Origin: Corticium candelabrum
Taxonomy: Eukaryota; Porifera; Homoscleromorpha; Homosclerophorida; Plakinidae
Direction: 5' to 3'
NCBI RefSeq assembly: GCF_963422355.1
Contig: NC_085095.1
Location: 6,730,327-6,794,326 of the forward strand
Length of the DNA: 64,000 nt
Shown: positions 49,547 to 58,820 of the stretch, one piece after another
Numbering within the stretch: position 1 is the first letter of the stretch
Layout of the letters: every line of letters starts with the position of its first letter
Notes under the pieces: model-generated
What the model saw: the letters and a program-made list of their open reading frames with translations, nothing else
Told to the model about the DNA's origin: nothing
The model's database searches: none
Translations under genes and position numbers: made by a program

Positions 49547-52500
49547 GGTCCCGGATGTTGACTATGGCGCTCCTGTCGTTTTGAATGCGCCCGCTGACGG
49601 ATTTGTGTTGGCTTCTATTCAGTTTAGCAGCATTTATCTTGCCTTCTAATGCTGTAATGGCCAGCATACGTTGCCCTATTGCTGGTTGCAACTGGGAGAA
49701 CACGTTCAAACGGGTTCTTGCACACATTAGGAGTTTCCACAGGCCTGACGATTGTCCAGAAGCTTTCATTCAAGAACATGGGTTATCTAAATGTCCTAAG
49801 TGTTCTCAGTGGTTCCTCAAGATCCATCAACACACATCCAGATGTTGTTCGTCTTCCATATGCGTTGACCACACCCAAACTTCATCACAAGAACCTGCTA
49901 AGGCGTCTACACATCCTGATAAGTCTTCTGCTGGTGTTGAATTGGAGGCAAACTTCCAATCTGACAGGGAGGCTGAGGCATGGAGGCTGATTGACTCTCT
50001 GACCACGGAAGCCATATTGGATTGGATGCCACCACGAACTGTGCAGAATGTAACACCTGGTCTTCGAGGTTTGTTTCATGACTGCTGTCTTGTTCCTTTG
50101 AGGAAGATTGAAGATGACCCTACCAGTGATAGAGGATGGAAACTCCTTCTTCTGCTTCCTAGAATGCTTCTCCAACCACATGCTAGAGGTGGCAAAGTAG
50201 GTACAAGAGAAGTCAAGGCCATCTACAATCGCTTTTTGCAGTTTCACTGGCATGAACTGATTCATCTACGTGGAGGATCGAATAGATCTCGCTCTACCTC
50301 AGGCCCAGATCAGAGAAAGAAGGCTGCTATGCGTCTGATTCAGTGTGGTGAGATGTCTCGAGCTTCACAAATTTTGACTAGTCAGGGTCTTGCTCCTACT
50401 ACTGATGACACTGTAAGCAAGCTCTCAAGCAAACATCCTAAGCGAAGGACATCTCAGTTGTCTCACGATGATTTTCACGAGCAAGAGAAATCAGAGCATC
50501 CTTTTTCTTTAAAGAAGGAAGCTTATTTTGAGGCCATAAGGAAGGCACCCAGAGGAAGTGGAGCAGGGCCTTCTGGTTGGCGATATGAACATCTTCGTGG
50601 GCTCCTGGAGAATGATTTGACTTGTAACTTGTTCTATGGAGTGTGCTCGCTCATTGCAGATGGTAAAGTTCCGGATTCAGTTCTGCCACTTCTGACAGCA
50701 TCTCGACTCATTGCCTTACCAAAAGCAAATTCTGATGTAAGACCCATTGCCATCGGTGAAGCTATCAGGAGAATTACAGCTAAGGCTCTGTGTATTCAGC
50801 TGAATGAATCTTTCTGCTCCTACTTTTCCCCCATACAACATGGCATTGCTACACGTGGTGGGGCAGAGTTATTGATACACCACATTTCGTTTCTCATGGA
50901 GAGCAATCCCGACTGTTCAGTTCTCTCTACGGATGTAAAAAACGCCTTTAACTCGGTATCAAGGGATAGCATACTCAAAGAATCAAAGAAGAACTTTCCT
51001 GAAATCTATGCCCATGTGAGACAAATGTATGATAGACCAAGTACTTTGATATATGTCAACGGTCAGGGGACGGTGAAATTGCAGTCAGAAGAAGGTGTCC
51101 ATCAGGGTGACCCCCTTGGACCAGTTTTGTTCTCGGCAGCATTACACCCCATTGTAACAGTTATTCAGAATAACCACCCGGGCATTACGCTTTTGGCATA
51201 TCTGGATGATGTCTATGTTCTGGGACCACCAAAAGATGCTTTAGCAGTCCTTTTGGATTTGAAGGCATCCCTTTCTGAGATCGGTCTAGAAATCAAAGAT
51301 GAAAAATGCAAATTGTATTTTCCCACTGCTCCTGATAATTTCAGCGCTGGTGTCCCAGTTAGCAAAGATGGAATCGACGTGTTGGGGTCACCTGTAGGCA
51401 ATCATGATTATGTTCAGTCTAGGTGCCTGGCTGTGGCTAACATGGGCAGCTCGTTGTGTTCAAAGCTACTTGAACTTGACGACCCTCAGTGTGGCCTCCT
51501 TTTGCTCAGACATTGTCATGTCCCCAGGCTGAATTTTTTGGCTAGGACTGTGCCACCTGACAGGTTACTGCATGCAGCTGTTTGTCATGACCACCTTACA
51601 AGGGCTACTTTCACTGACACCGGATGGAGCCAGGCCACTCTGAAGGTCGGGTTCGGCGGATTTGGCTTATCATCAACTCAGAAGATGGCTCACCTAGCAT
51701 TTCTGGCGTCATGGGCACACTCTTTGAAAGAACTGCCATTGAGATTTCCACCTCTGAAAGATCGTTTAGAACGGTTTTTTGAAGGTAGCAATACAGGACA
51801 ACTTATTCGTACATTGGTGGCAAAACTACCACCCAAGTCGGGTGCAGATGATGACGAGCAGTTTCACACCTTAGAGCAGATGACAGAATACCCTAGAAAA
51901 TTGCAACATCGCCTGACGGTAGACGCTTCTCATAAACGATCAGAAGAAGTTATCAAAAGCATGAACTCAGAGAGACATGTTGCAAGGATCAGGTCCTTAC
52001 ACGGAAAAGGAGCTGGAGCATGGCTAGAGGTAATACCAACTTCAGACAAGAACGCACTGAAGCCGAATGAATTTCGTGTAGCGTCTTGTATGAGGTTGGG
52101 TGCTGGTTTGCCTTTCAGCCGGCTGCTTAAGACGTGTGACTGTGGAACTGAGCTGGATCGCGAGGGCTATCACCTTTTGACATGTAAATATGGAGGTGGA
52201 CCTGTGTGGACGCATAACTCCATAGTGTCTGCATGGAGTGATTGCCTAAGCGATTTACTCATTCCCCATCAAATAGAACCGAGACAGCGATTTGTAGACA
52301 ACGAAAACCGGCCTGACATCACGCTTTACGACACTGACACTGGGATCACAAAAGAATGTGATGTTTCGATAGCTCACCCTTGGAGCAAAGACATTATTAA
52401 AGGTGCAGCCAGAGAAGGTGGCCATGCAGCAGCTAAACGAGAGGCAGCAAAGTCAAAAAAATACTCAGAGGAATCGCTTGCGGATGGATCGAAGCCTATA

Positions 52501-52850
52501 GTTGTCCCACTCGTCTTTGAACACTTCGGCAGGTGGGGCTTAAAGGCTGACGAGCTGATGAATGAACTGGGGAAGAAGGCGAGAGGCTTTGATGGAAGAA
52601 GAATTGCGGTAGAGTTTAAAACCTTCTGGAGGAAAAGACTGTCTATTACTCTTCAAAAATGCAACAGCAGAGTGATTTTGCGGAAGCTGTCAAGGCTTTC
52701 TGTGCGCTCATTAGGAGATGACAGTGTTTTGGGAGTAGATAGAGACATTCATTGTTTTACTCATTAGCAATAGTCTCGGACTACAAGTAGAACATTTCAT
52801 TTTAACAATACCTGTTTGTAGTAGTGAAGATTGTTGACAATAAACTTGAT

Positions 52851-52893
<43 letters not shown>

Positions 52894-52948
52894 TAATACG
52901 TATATTTCTTACATTGAAACTAGTACACTCACACTAAACTGTAAAACA

Positions 52949-52979
<31 letters not shown>

Positions 52980-54556
52980 CATTTATTTGTCCATTTAGGT
53001 TGTACATCAAGATAAATATATACATGTGGCAAAACAAACAGCAAGCAATGTAGTTCATGAGTTTTAGATTATGGCTTCAAGGGTTGTATGTAAAAATCTA
53101 TAATCTATTGAACATGTATACATTTAACTCTTGTATAAATCTCGTACTGAAGCTATTGTGGTAGTAAATCCATCTAACTTCCTGTTGGTTACATTGACAT
53201 TGCATTTTTGGAGTGTCACAGCAAACAAGCGTCAGTCTTGAACTCAATGGAGTTGACTCTTCCATCTTCATCTCTTGATCTTTGGGAGATCTCTTGGATA
53301 GACACATTACTTTATAAGTCATATGATTGACCTATCTACAAGTGAATACATGCATATATACAATATATGAATAAATAGTATTATATATGAATAAATAGTA
53401 TTATTATAGTATGATGTTAATGTTTGTAATGTAATTGTTTGATTGTGTATTTGGTTACAGGACCTTGCTGAGAATATGAAGAAAGCAGCTAGTGATTTCA
53501 CATCCTGTCTGATGTCTTCACTAAAGCCAGCTTGCTTCTGTGAATTATGCTTTGACGAATATTACAATCTCAGCAAAGTCTACTGTTCAATACATTCCAG
53601 CAAACATTGTTTTCAACCACTACTAGCAGGAGACAGCACATATGCCATTGAAGAATTCTACAACTTTGCTAGAGCCACATGGGAAACCAGAGGCCATTGT
53701 TCAAGTGAAAATTTCAATTACTGAACGGAGTGAACTATTGTTAGTTTACTTGTTTTACAGATTGCTTTAATGGATCTCAGCTTAATGGAAATGTCAAGGA
53801 TTTCTATATCTATCTTTCTTCATTTGACAGATGTATTCATAATGCAAGCAATGTCAGTTCTTGATTATTAATTTTTGTCCTTCCCAGAGTGTTTTGTGTT
53901 TTGTTTTGTTGTGTAGAACTATACAGTCTGTAACACTTGTAAGCAAGACTACAGAGCATTGATGGAATTTTATAACTCCAAATTTGGTCGTGATCCTTCT
54001 AAAGTTTGCGCAGATGTCTCAGATCATGTAGGAATACTTCGTCCTTGTGACTATTTTTTGCCATGTTCTTGTGCATTCACTGTCATGAATTTCTGTGGGA
54101 AGTCTAACTTTTTTTTTTACTTCATCCATGCATAATGAATTCTCCTGTGTTACTATTTGCAGAATTAAAGTGTGTATCTCTAATGTTACTCTTCTTTGTG
54201 CAGATGAATTCATCTATGTATAAGTGGCGAATTGCGTATAAGTGCCCAGAAGGCGAGAACCCAGTTTTAACTGTTTCATTATTCACAAGTGGAGTCCTCA
54301 TACTAACAGCTTTATTCTATGTCTGTGTTTACGTATGGGGCCGAAGAGAACAGAAAAAGGATATGACACAAAAAAGGATCAAAAGGTCAAAGTCAAAGTC
54401 ACATTCACGCTCACTCAGTCCAGATGGAGTGAAAAATAAAGGTTTGATATTGTGTTTACGCCCTGCTGTATGAATGAATGTGAGTGATTTATGGTGGTTT
54501 TTATAGAAATTGAATCTCAAATAGACTTGAGCACAGATAGCGCTACACTCAATTAA
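41987..54556 (+). CDS. OSTM1: OSTM1, ClC-7 beta subunit-like membrane protein
   Basis: Seven exons: 41987-42011, 42075-42229, 53461-53704, 53761-53852, 53917-54027, 54204-54441, 54507-54556 (TAA); 915 nt, 304 aa (human 334). Signal peptide MVLAVGLTFLVILGAST is split between exons 1 and 2. The luminal part is Cys-rich and N-glycosylation-rich: NEC..., SCLMSSLKPACFCELCFDEY, NCFNGSQLNGNVKDFY, RCIHNASN, VCNTCKQDYRALMEFY, VCADVSDHMNSSMYKW. One transmembrane helix follows (VLTVSLFTSGVLILTALFYV), then a basic cytosolic tail. OSTM1 binds and stabilises the lysosomal chloride/proton exchanger ClC-7. Intron 2 is about 11.2 kb and contains the LINE nest, unlike all other introns here. Exons 1-2 are joined to the rest by frame and family logic, not by sequence overlap. 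It is convergent with the FYVE gene (95 bp gap). Confidence 0.9.
42474..42514. repeat. (TCTG)n tract, 3' flank of LINE copy 1
   Basis: About 10 units. It abuts the sense 3' end of the minus-strand copy at 42515. Confidence 0.9.
42515..44218 (-). mobile_element. RLE-type LINE, copy 1, 5'-truncated
   Basis: Sense on the minus strand. It starts just after the (TCTG)n tract, within the RT domain (AYLDDVFLLG at about 44160). It continues through LLRYCHVSRMNHLGRV, RLRSIQGRGAGAWLNAIPNS, the CCHC region (HLMTCKTGGGPVWTHN), RPDTAIMD, and a C-terminal EHFGCWGRQAQSF, ending about 42654 plus a 140-bp 3' tail. Reading frame is interrupted at about 43700, 43190 and 42860, so it is inactive. It belongs to the same family as the long copy at 49549-52850. 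Confidence 0.88.
44219..44239. repeat. (TCTG)n tract between LINE copies 1 and 2
   Basis: Five units, followed by CAATACATATATTTTCC, a sequence also seen after other (TCTG)n tracts. Confidence 0.9.
44256..44822. mobile_element. MITE with about 36-bp terminal inverted repeats
   Basis: Left end ATTTAAAGGAGCACTTCATC..., right end the reverse complement of ATTTAAAGAAGCACTTCACC...; the arms continue into GATTGACGCACTCGCA / GATTGACGCACGCGCA. TTAA at both edges is compatible with a piggyBac-like TTAA duplication. It is 567 bp long with no transposase. It lies between LINE copies 1 and 2. Confidence 0.75.
44823..46725 (-). mobile_element. RLE-type LINE, copy 2, 5'-truncated
   Basis: Sense on the minus strand, beginning at the (TCTG)n tract at 46726-46737 within the palm of RT (DDWVVVKSDLQ, GVHQGDPLGPALFS). 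It continues through LLRHCHVPRLNNLAHTVPP, SLSGKGAWVSAIPSS, HLITCKTGGGPVHTHN, RSDIFVFDPD and a decayed C-terminus with VFKHFGH near 45100. Several frame breaks (about 46430, 46060, 45290) show it is dead. Confidence 0.87.
46726..46737. repeat. Short (TCTG)n tract between copies 2 and 3
   Basis: Three TGTC units at the 5' edge of copy 2. Confidence 0.8.
46738..47310 (-). mobile_element. RLE-type LINE, copy 3, 3' fragment
   Basis: Sense on the minus strand, starting directly at a (TCTG)n tract (47311) in the endonuclease (GSVIDLDIALAHSWS). It runs through the family's C-terminal block MKHFGRWGEDTRNFLQHL and KIIINNCHC (stop at 46941) and a 3' tail of about 200 bp to the next tract. At least one internal stop is present. 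Confidence 0.8.
47311..47334. repeat. (TCTG)n tract, 5' edge of copy 3
   Basis: Six units. Confidence 0.9.
47335..47593. mobile_element. Non-coding spacers between (TCTG)n tracts, possibly 3'-UTR-only LINE pieces
   Basis: Two spacers of about 95 and 118 bp, separated by an imperfect TCTG/TCTA tract (47430-47475). No coding match; size and position fit extremely truncated insertions of the same family. Confidence 0.4.
47594..47624. repeat. (TCTG)n tract, 3' flank of copy 4
   Basis: About eight units with one TCCG. A (TA)n run (47652-47693) follows inside the copy 4 tail. Confidence 0.9.
47625..48337 (-). mobile_element. RLE-type LINE, copy 4, truncated and internally deleted
   Basis: Sense on the minus strand from the tract at 48338. 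Encoded pieces: HGLSAFQFLQNFALNHSSF, LATRIRLGCPMPASHI, then NDGYH joined straight to PWNGDVLSQAAREDG, then VVEHFGHWGQKAEQYLHHL to the stop at 47749. Compared with the long copy, about 90 residues between the CCHC His and the HPW block are missing. Confidence 0.82.
48338..48361. repeat. (TCTG)n tract between copy 4 and the inverted copy
   Basis: Six units. Confidence 0.9.
48362..49502 (+). mobile_element. RLE-type LINE, copy 5, with inverted 5' part
   Basis: Two pieces meet head to head near 49022 with no microsatellite between them. 48362-49022 reads on the minus strand (KIPQRFPSRADLC, RIRSCQGHGDGSWLQAIPS, HLLTCKFWQGPVWQHN, PDIATYDPTEHFT). 49023-49502 reads on the plus strand, resuming right where the first stops (LDISMAHPHS, VFKHFGFWGPMAEEY, RWRK...VVQSCNS) and running to the (TCTG)n tract. 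Together they cover consecutive parts of the family protein once, with the 5' piece flipped. Confidence 0.8.
49503..49548. repeat. (TCTG)n tract between copies 5 and 6
   Basis: About 11 units. 3' flank of copy 5 and 5' flank of the long copy. Confidence 0.95.
49549..52850 (+). mobile_element. RLE-type LINE, long copy, about 3.3 kb, ORF open
   Basis: Bounded on both sides by (TCTG)n. Layout: 36-bp leader from GTCCCGGATG, one 1060-codon ORF (49585-52767), then an 83-bp 3' UTR with AATAAA near 52838, ending exactly where TCTG repeats resume. Protein order and absence of a second ORF fit the early-branching LINE lineages that use a restriction-like endonuclease (R2, R4, NeSL, Utopia, Hero and kin). 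Clade placement needs a tree. No poly(A) tail or other 3' repeat is seen apart from the microsatellite. Confidence 0.92.
49585..52767 (+). CDS. LINE polyprotein: zinc fingers, reverse transcriptase, restriction-like endonuclease
   Basis: 1060 aa, uninterrupted. N-terminus: C2H2 finger CPIAGCNWENTFKRVLAHI (residues about 30-53), then a second Cys/His cluster KCPKCSQWFLKIHQHTSRC (about 69-90), likely DNA binding. RT (about 320-620): GAGPSGWRYEHLRGLL, RPIAIGEAIRR, STDVKNAFNSVSR (motif A), GVHQGDPLGPVLFS (motif B), LLAYLDDVYVLG (motif C, YLDD). Thumb-like part: LLLRHCHVPRLNFLART. C-terminus: CDCGTELDREGYHLLTC and WTHN (CCHC-like), then RPDITLYD and ECDVSIAH, matching a PD-(D/E)XK restriction-like endonuclease, and a basic tail. 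It would nick target DNA and copy its RNA by target-primed reverse transcription. The ATG at 49657 (MASIRCPIAGC) is an alternative start, since the first 24 residues are hydrophobic and lack motifs. Confidence 0.93.
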   Translation: MRPLTDLCWLLFSLAAFILPSNAVMASIRCPIAGCNWENTFKRVLAHIRSFHRPDDCPEAFIQEHGLSKCPKCSQWFLKIHQHTSRCCSSSICVDHTQTSSQEPAKASTHPDKSSAGVELEANFQSDREAEAWRLIDSLTTEAILDWMPPRTVQNVTPGLRGLFHDCCLVPLRKIEDDPTSDRGWKLLLLLPRMLLQPHARGGKVGTREVKAIYNRFLQFHWHELIHLRGGSNRSRSTSGPDQRKKAAMRLIQCGEMSRASQILTSQGLAPTTDDTVSKLSSKHPKRRTSQLSHDDFHEQEKSEHPFSLKKEAYFEAIRKAPRGSGAGPSGWRYEHLRGLLENDLTCNLFYGVCSLIADGKVPDSVLPLLTASRLIALPKANSDVRPIAIGEAIRRITAKALCIQLNESFCSYFSPIQHGIATRGGAELLIHHISFLMESNPDCSVLSTDVKNAFNSVSRDSILKESKKNFPEIYAHVRQMYDRPSTLIYVNGQGTVKLQSEEGVHQGDPLGPVLFSAALHPIVTVIQNNHPGITLLAYLDDVYVLGPPKDALAVLLDLKASLSEIGLEIKDEKCKLYFPTAPDNFSAGVPVSKDGIDVLGSPVGNHDYVQSRCLAVANMGSSLCSKLLELDDPQCGLLLLRHCHVPRLNFLARTVPPDRLLHAAVCHDHLTRATFTDTGWSQATLKVGFGGFGLSSTQKMAHLAFLASWAHSLKELPLRFPPLKDRLERFFEGSNTGQLIRTLVAKLPPKSGADDDEQFHTLEQMTEYPRKLQHRLTVDASHKRSEEVIKSMNSERHVARIRSLHGKGAGAWLEVIPTSDKNALKPNEFRVASCMRLGAGLPFSRLLKTCDCGTELDREGYHLLTCKYGGGPVWTHNSIVSAWSDCLSDLLIPHQIEPRQRFVDNENRPDITLYDTDTGITKECDVSIAHPWSKDIIKGAAREGGHAAAKREAAKSKKYSEESLADGSKPIVVPLVFEHFGRWGLKADELMNELGKKARGFDGRRIAVEFKTFWRKRLSITLQKCNSRVILRKLSRLSVRSLGDDSVLGVDRDIHCFTH
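52851..52893. repeat. (TCTG)n tract, 3' flank of long LINE
   Basis: About 10 units, followed by TTAATACGTATATTTCTTAC and, after 57 bp, another tract at 52950-52979. Confidence 0.95.
52950..52979. repeat. (TCTG)n tract
   Basis: Seven units. The last of the series before OSTM1 exon 3; the 480 bp after it (52980-53460) shows no coding match. Confidence 0.9.
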
Positions 54557-54651
54557 TAACTGATATTTTGTTCAAGAAATTTCGGCAACTACAGTTTAAG
54601 CAAGGTAGCATATAAACTAGTCTAATACTAAAATATAGCTTTTTCTTAAAC

Positions 54652-57600
54652 TTAATGGCCACTGTTGTTGCTTGCATTGTGAAATGTTGCGGCCACTTCC
54701 ACTGACAAATCTTCAAAGTCACTTTCGTCACTTTCGCCTATTGGGCGATCTGTGATTGCTGTTTGAGAAACGAGGGTATCGACCAAAGCATAGCAGACAT
54801 TACACACTCGGACTGGACGGCTATATCCCAATGTTGGCAGTCTGCACAAATATACATGCAAAAAGCGTCAGTTTGAGAAATGATTGACCAGTGAGTATCT
54901 TTATTACAGAGCTTTTCTCATTGTGCATGTGCGACAGAAAACACGACCACAACACCTGCAGTGATGCCGTCTCCGAGTCTACAAAATATCATGCTCATTC
55001 GAAGTGCAACACAAGCGTCGCATCACGTACTTGAGTGAACGGCTTGACGCATTTTTCGTTAGCACACTGAGTGACAAATCGGTCGGGTACCCACGTTAGC
55101 TTGAGTGATTGCTGCAGCACCAGTAGATCGTCCTTTGCAACATCTGCCTCCTCCAACTGCTGCTTCATCTGCATTGAATATACTCACACGTCACAACACA
55201 TTATTGCACCGTGTACTTAATTATGTATGAAGATACCTGCTGTAGGACACTTGCAGTGTCTTTTTCGATCTTCGCAATGCAGTTCTTATACTTGGCTTCA
55301 GTCTGCAAGAAGCCAAGATGAAAGAACAGCTGGTACACAAGTGGTGACTGTATACCAACCTTTTCTAGAGTAATATCTTTCTCTCTCAGTTGGTTTTGCA
55401 GCCTCTTTCGCTCTCTGTGATGCTCCTGCACGCATTCATACGAATGCAACAACTTTACTAACGTACAGAATTCTTATGTAACTGACTGCGTTGGCATTGG
55501 CCACGTTTCCGATAAGAGATTGGTTCTGCTCCTCTAATTCTTCATTCTCAGCACGAAGGTCTTCCAGTTCTTGCTGCAACTGTACAATGGTGGAATTCTT
55601 ACAAGAGTTTAGTATGCAGTACTGTCCACCAACCTCACGTACACGACCATCTTCAACCGTTGGGGTCGTTCTGTCTATTCTTTTTGCTGCATTATCTTGA
55701 AACAAGCCCAAATGAGACCCCTTGTCATTTTGTTGGGTTTCCTGGCCTAGAAGAAATTTTTGGAAGTCCTACTTCTGCCTGCCTCATCACCGTGAATTAA
55801 TTGTGGCACTGACCAGTGGCGCTATCCTGTTGGCTGCACTTGCCATGACCAGTTATGGTCTCAGTAGGGTCATTCTCCACCACCTGGACCACAAAAATTT
55901 AATGTCATACAGGACAACCACACTGAACCAAAAATGGTGGTGGCAGACAGGTGGTTCCATTGGTTTCGGTGTCCGGCTGTTATTGATTGTGGCCTCTGCC
56001 TTTGTCCCAAATAAAATTTCTGAAAATGCAAGATGCATCATTTCATTACTATGTAGTGAGTGGTTAGCTAGCCCTTGTCACATGTTGACCTTTATGGGTC
56101 TCATAGTGTTCAACTAGAGCAGCAATATAGGTGCACAGGTTTGTCGGGATGCAATCTTCCTCTGACAATCGACCAGCTGCTCACATTCAACATCACAATC
56201 ATATGCCAACATATGACTCTGACTATCATGCCTTTCTGGTCACTTATGTGAGATTTCAGCTGCTTGACAGCTACAACCACTGTAGAACAAGTTGACTACA
56301 ACTACCAGAATAGATAGTAAGGCGACTAGTTACGAACCCTGTTGTTTTGCCAGATAGCTTTCTAGTTCAGCCGACTGCTGTGACTGTATCGCCAAATCAT
56401 AAGCAGTAGAACCTTCATCAGAGCGGTCAAATATGTCCACTCCCATCTAAAGGTGTAGTTACATCATCAGGTAACCAGAGTTCAAAATGATTAGAACACA
56501 ACCTGAATCAGCAATTCTGCACATTCCACAGAGTGACCATTCCTGCAAGTAATGACATGACAGCTCAGGTATCAAACAAGGGGCCACACAAGCCATCATT
56601 AATCGATTAGTTTGCCTCTACATCATGTAGGCTTCTAACACTAGGAAACAAGACAAGGTGGGTTTCATTAAGAACCACCCCAACCATCTTTCTATCATTG
56701 CATGTCAGTGAGTTCATGTCACCACAATTGAGAAGGCAAACAACAGGACATCCATATCTATGCCATCAAGCCATAGAGAGAGATAGAAGCAGCTAACTAG
56801 CAATCATCTATAATTTAATGATCCTGACTAGGGCTAATGATCTTAGAATTGTGACAAGCTGTGCAAAGAGATAGGCAAGAATCCACATAAAGACAATCTG
56901 GAGGAATGCAACTTACCTAGCCAATGCATGGAGTGAAGTCCAACCCTCCTACAACAACAACAAACTCAATCACCAAACACAATTAGTCAATCCTACGCAC
57001 ACAGTCATCTGAAGCCACCATGCTTCCTGTCAGTTCCAGTCAAACACGTAAATTCAATCATCCGGTAAGGTCACTCAAATATGAGCAATGAGATATGGCA
57101 ACTCACCTTGTTCTTAATGTGAATATCAGCCTTCCTTTCCTGTCAAATAACACATAGTGAGCACGAAAAAACTACAGAGACCCGATAATGGGTAACCAAA
57201 ATGGCCACCTTACCATCAATAGAGCAACACATGCAACACGATCGTTTTCGACCGCATGGAAGAGAGCCGAATTTCCATTCGAATCTACGTATAAAGTACA
57301 AAGAATAGACATGATGCAATTTTCAAGAAACAGAGGTCAAATGAGCTCGCATGGAATTACAAACAGTGTATTATGTATATTGGTAGAAACTGGACAAGTC
57401 TAGGTTGTCATCACTAAGAATAACAATGGCTCAGTTTTGTCGGGCTTTTAAGCAAGGATAAGACAAGATTTGATTGTTATCAAGACCTAATGAGAGAAGC
57501 CACAAGGGACTGAGCGACCACAATCTAGTTGCAAGCACAGTAACACAAACAGTGCGATTAATGATCAAGATGATACAACCTCACAGTTTCACCCTTAGGT

Positions 57601-58820
57601 AAGCAATCGGGCAGCACTATTCTTGGACAATCACCAATGGCTGTAAACTTTACATTTGCCCACAGCAGTCAATCAGTTACTCAGCAACAAATAATGTGAA
57701 GACCTGATGTGTTGATGTCTGTACCAGCTTCGAGCAATGTCATCATGACATGGTGATTCCCTGTATAAAAACAAAGCAAGACTGTCAGCTAGAGTGATAG
57801 TACACCTGTCACAACCAGTTGCACTATACATACTATACAAACTCTCTTTCTGATCATTAGCATCGAACATTTTCTACTAATTATTTAACAGGGGTGATGA
57901 TGCCTTGAATTCCGCATTTGTTCATTGACAGAAAGCGAAGCCATGAGGTCTCACAAAAAGCAAGCTGAACAGTATGCTGTCAGCTTGACTGCATCCATAT
58001 TCCGTGTACATGCAATCAAGTATGCTTTAAGAAATCATCGTTTTATCATATAAATGTATACCCTGGCTTCTTCATGTATGCAGCGATCATCGCCTTCTAA
58101 GTGCAGCCAGCTACTAATTTACCATTAATACAAGTGTATACCTTCTCTAGCCGAATCCAACAGATATTGTTTCCTCTCATTGTCCGACATCGAAGCAACA
58201 GCAGCAGTAGCCATTTCAGATGGGTCGGCAATGTCTTGGGTCAGATGTAGTTTGAGTCGTTTCACTGGAAAAGTATCAGTGAAAGTAGAACTTGATTAAT
58301 TAACAGGATATCCTGCATGTATTGCATCCAACTTTCAGAAGAAGGTGTTATCGAATGCCAGAGCTGGAGTTTAGCACGCTTTTGTTCTGTTCTGCACACG
58401 TTGCATATCTACAGGCACATGTAATGATGATGTCTGAGGCAACTATTGTGTGTGACCCCTCTACTAGCCTTGTCTCCTACTTCTGGTCTGTAACAATGTA
58501 AGCAGACTGCGTAGTTACATTTTCGACAGTGAGATCTGTGAAATCAGAAATCAAAGGAAAGATTAGACATTTCAAGGTTGACTCCTTTCAGTATTGCACT
58601 AATTAATTGACACTAGGTCTGCAGTTTGAGCATGCACTGACCGTACCTGGCCTTTACGAGACCGAGCGACGTCTGAAATGGGGTATCACACCTTTGACAC
58701 GTCTAGGAAAATAAAGTCAGAGTCAGATTCCGATCGCTCTGGTCGCTATCCTATAGCAACCTTGCAAGAGCAGTTCTTGTACTTCTTCTGACAGCTGTAG
58801 CAGATCGTCCCTGCAAGCAT
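54652..58820 (-). CDS. Ankyrin, coiled-coil and FYVE protein with an N-terminal FYVE-like zinc module
   Basis: Eighteen minus-strand exons: 58761-58820 (ATG), 58647-58702, 58481-58535, 58333-58408, 58142-58264, 57704-57760, 57214-57284, 57107-57139, 56917-56948, 56503-56542, 56338-56446, 55634-55695, 55487-55597, 55360-55425, 55237-55302, 55031-55168, 54908-54978, 54652-54841 (TAA). 1416 nt, about 471 aa, phases consistent. N-terminus: eight Cys in FYVE/RING-like spacing (CQRCDTPF, HCRKCNYAVCLHC, ICNVC) but without the R+HHCR signature. Middle: about four ankyrin repeats (NHHVMMTLLEAGTDINTSD, GNSALFHAVENDRVACVALL, GWTSLHALARNGHSVECAEL). Then coiled coil (QQELEDLRAENEELEEQNQS). C-terminus: canonical FYVE (WVPDRF, TRRRHHCRCCGRVFCRTC, PVRVCNVCYAL), which binds PtdIns3P on endosomes. 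The protein is likely an endosomal tether or effector. No exact orthologue is recalled. The exon 58481-58535 could extend to 58469 with a GC donor. Confidence 0.82.

Noticed and set aside
55722-56117. 131-codon open frame on the plus strand
   Set aside because: Lies in an intron of the FYVE gene on the opposite strand; looks like chance hydrophobic coding.
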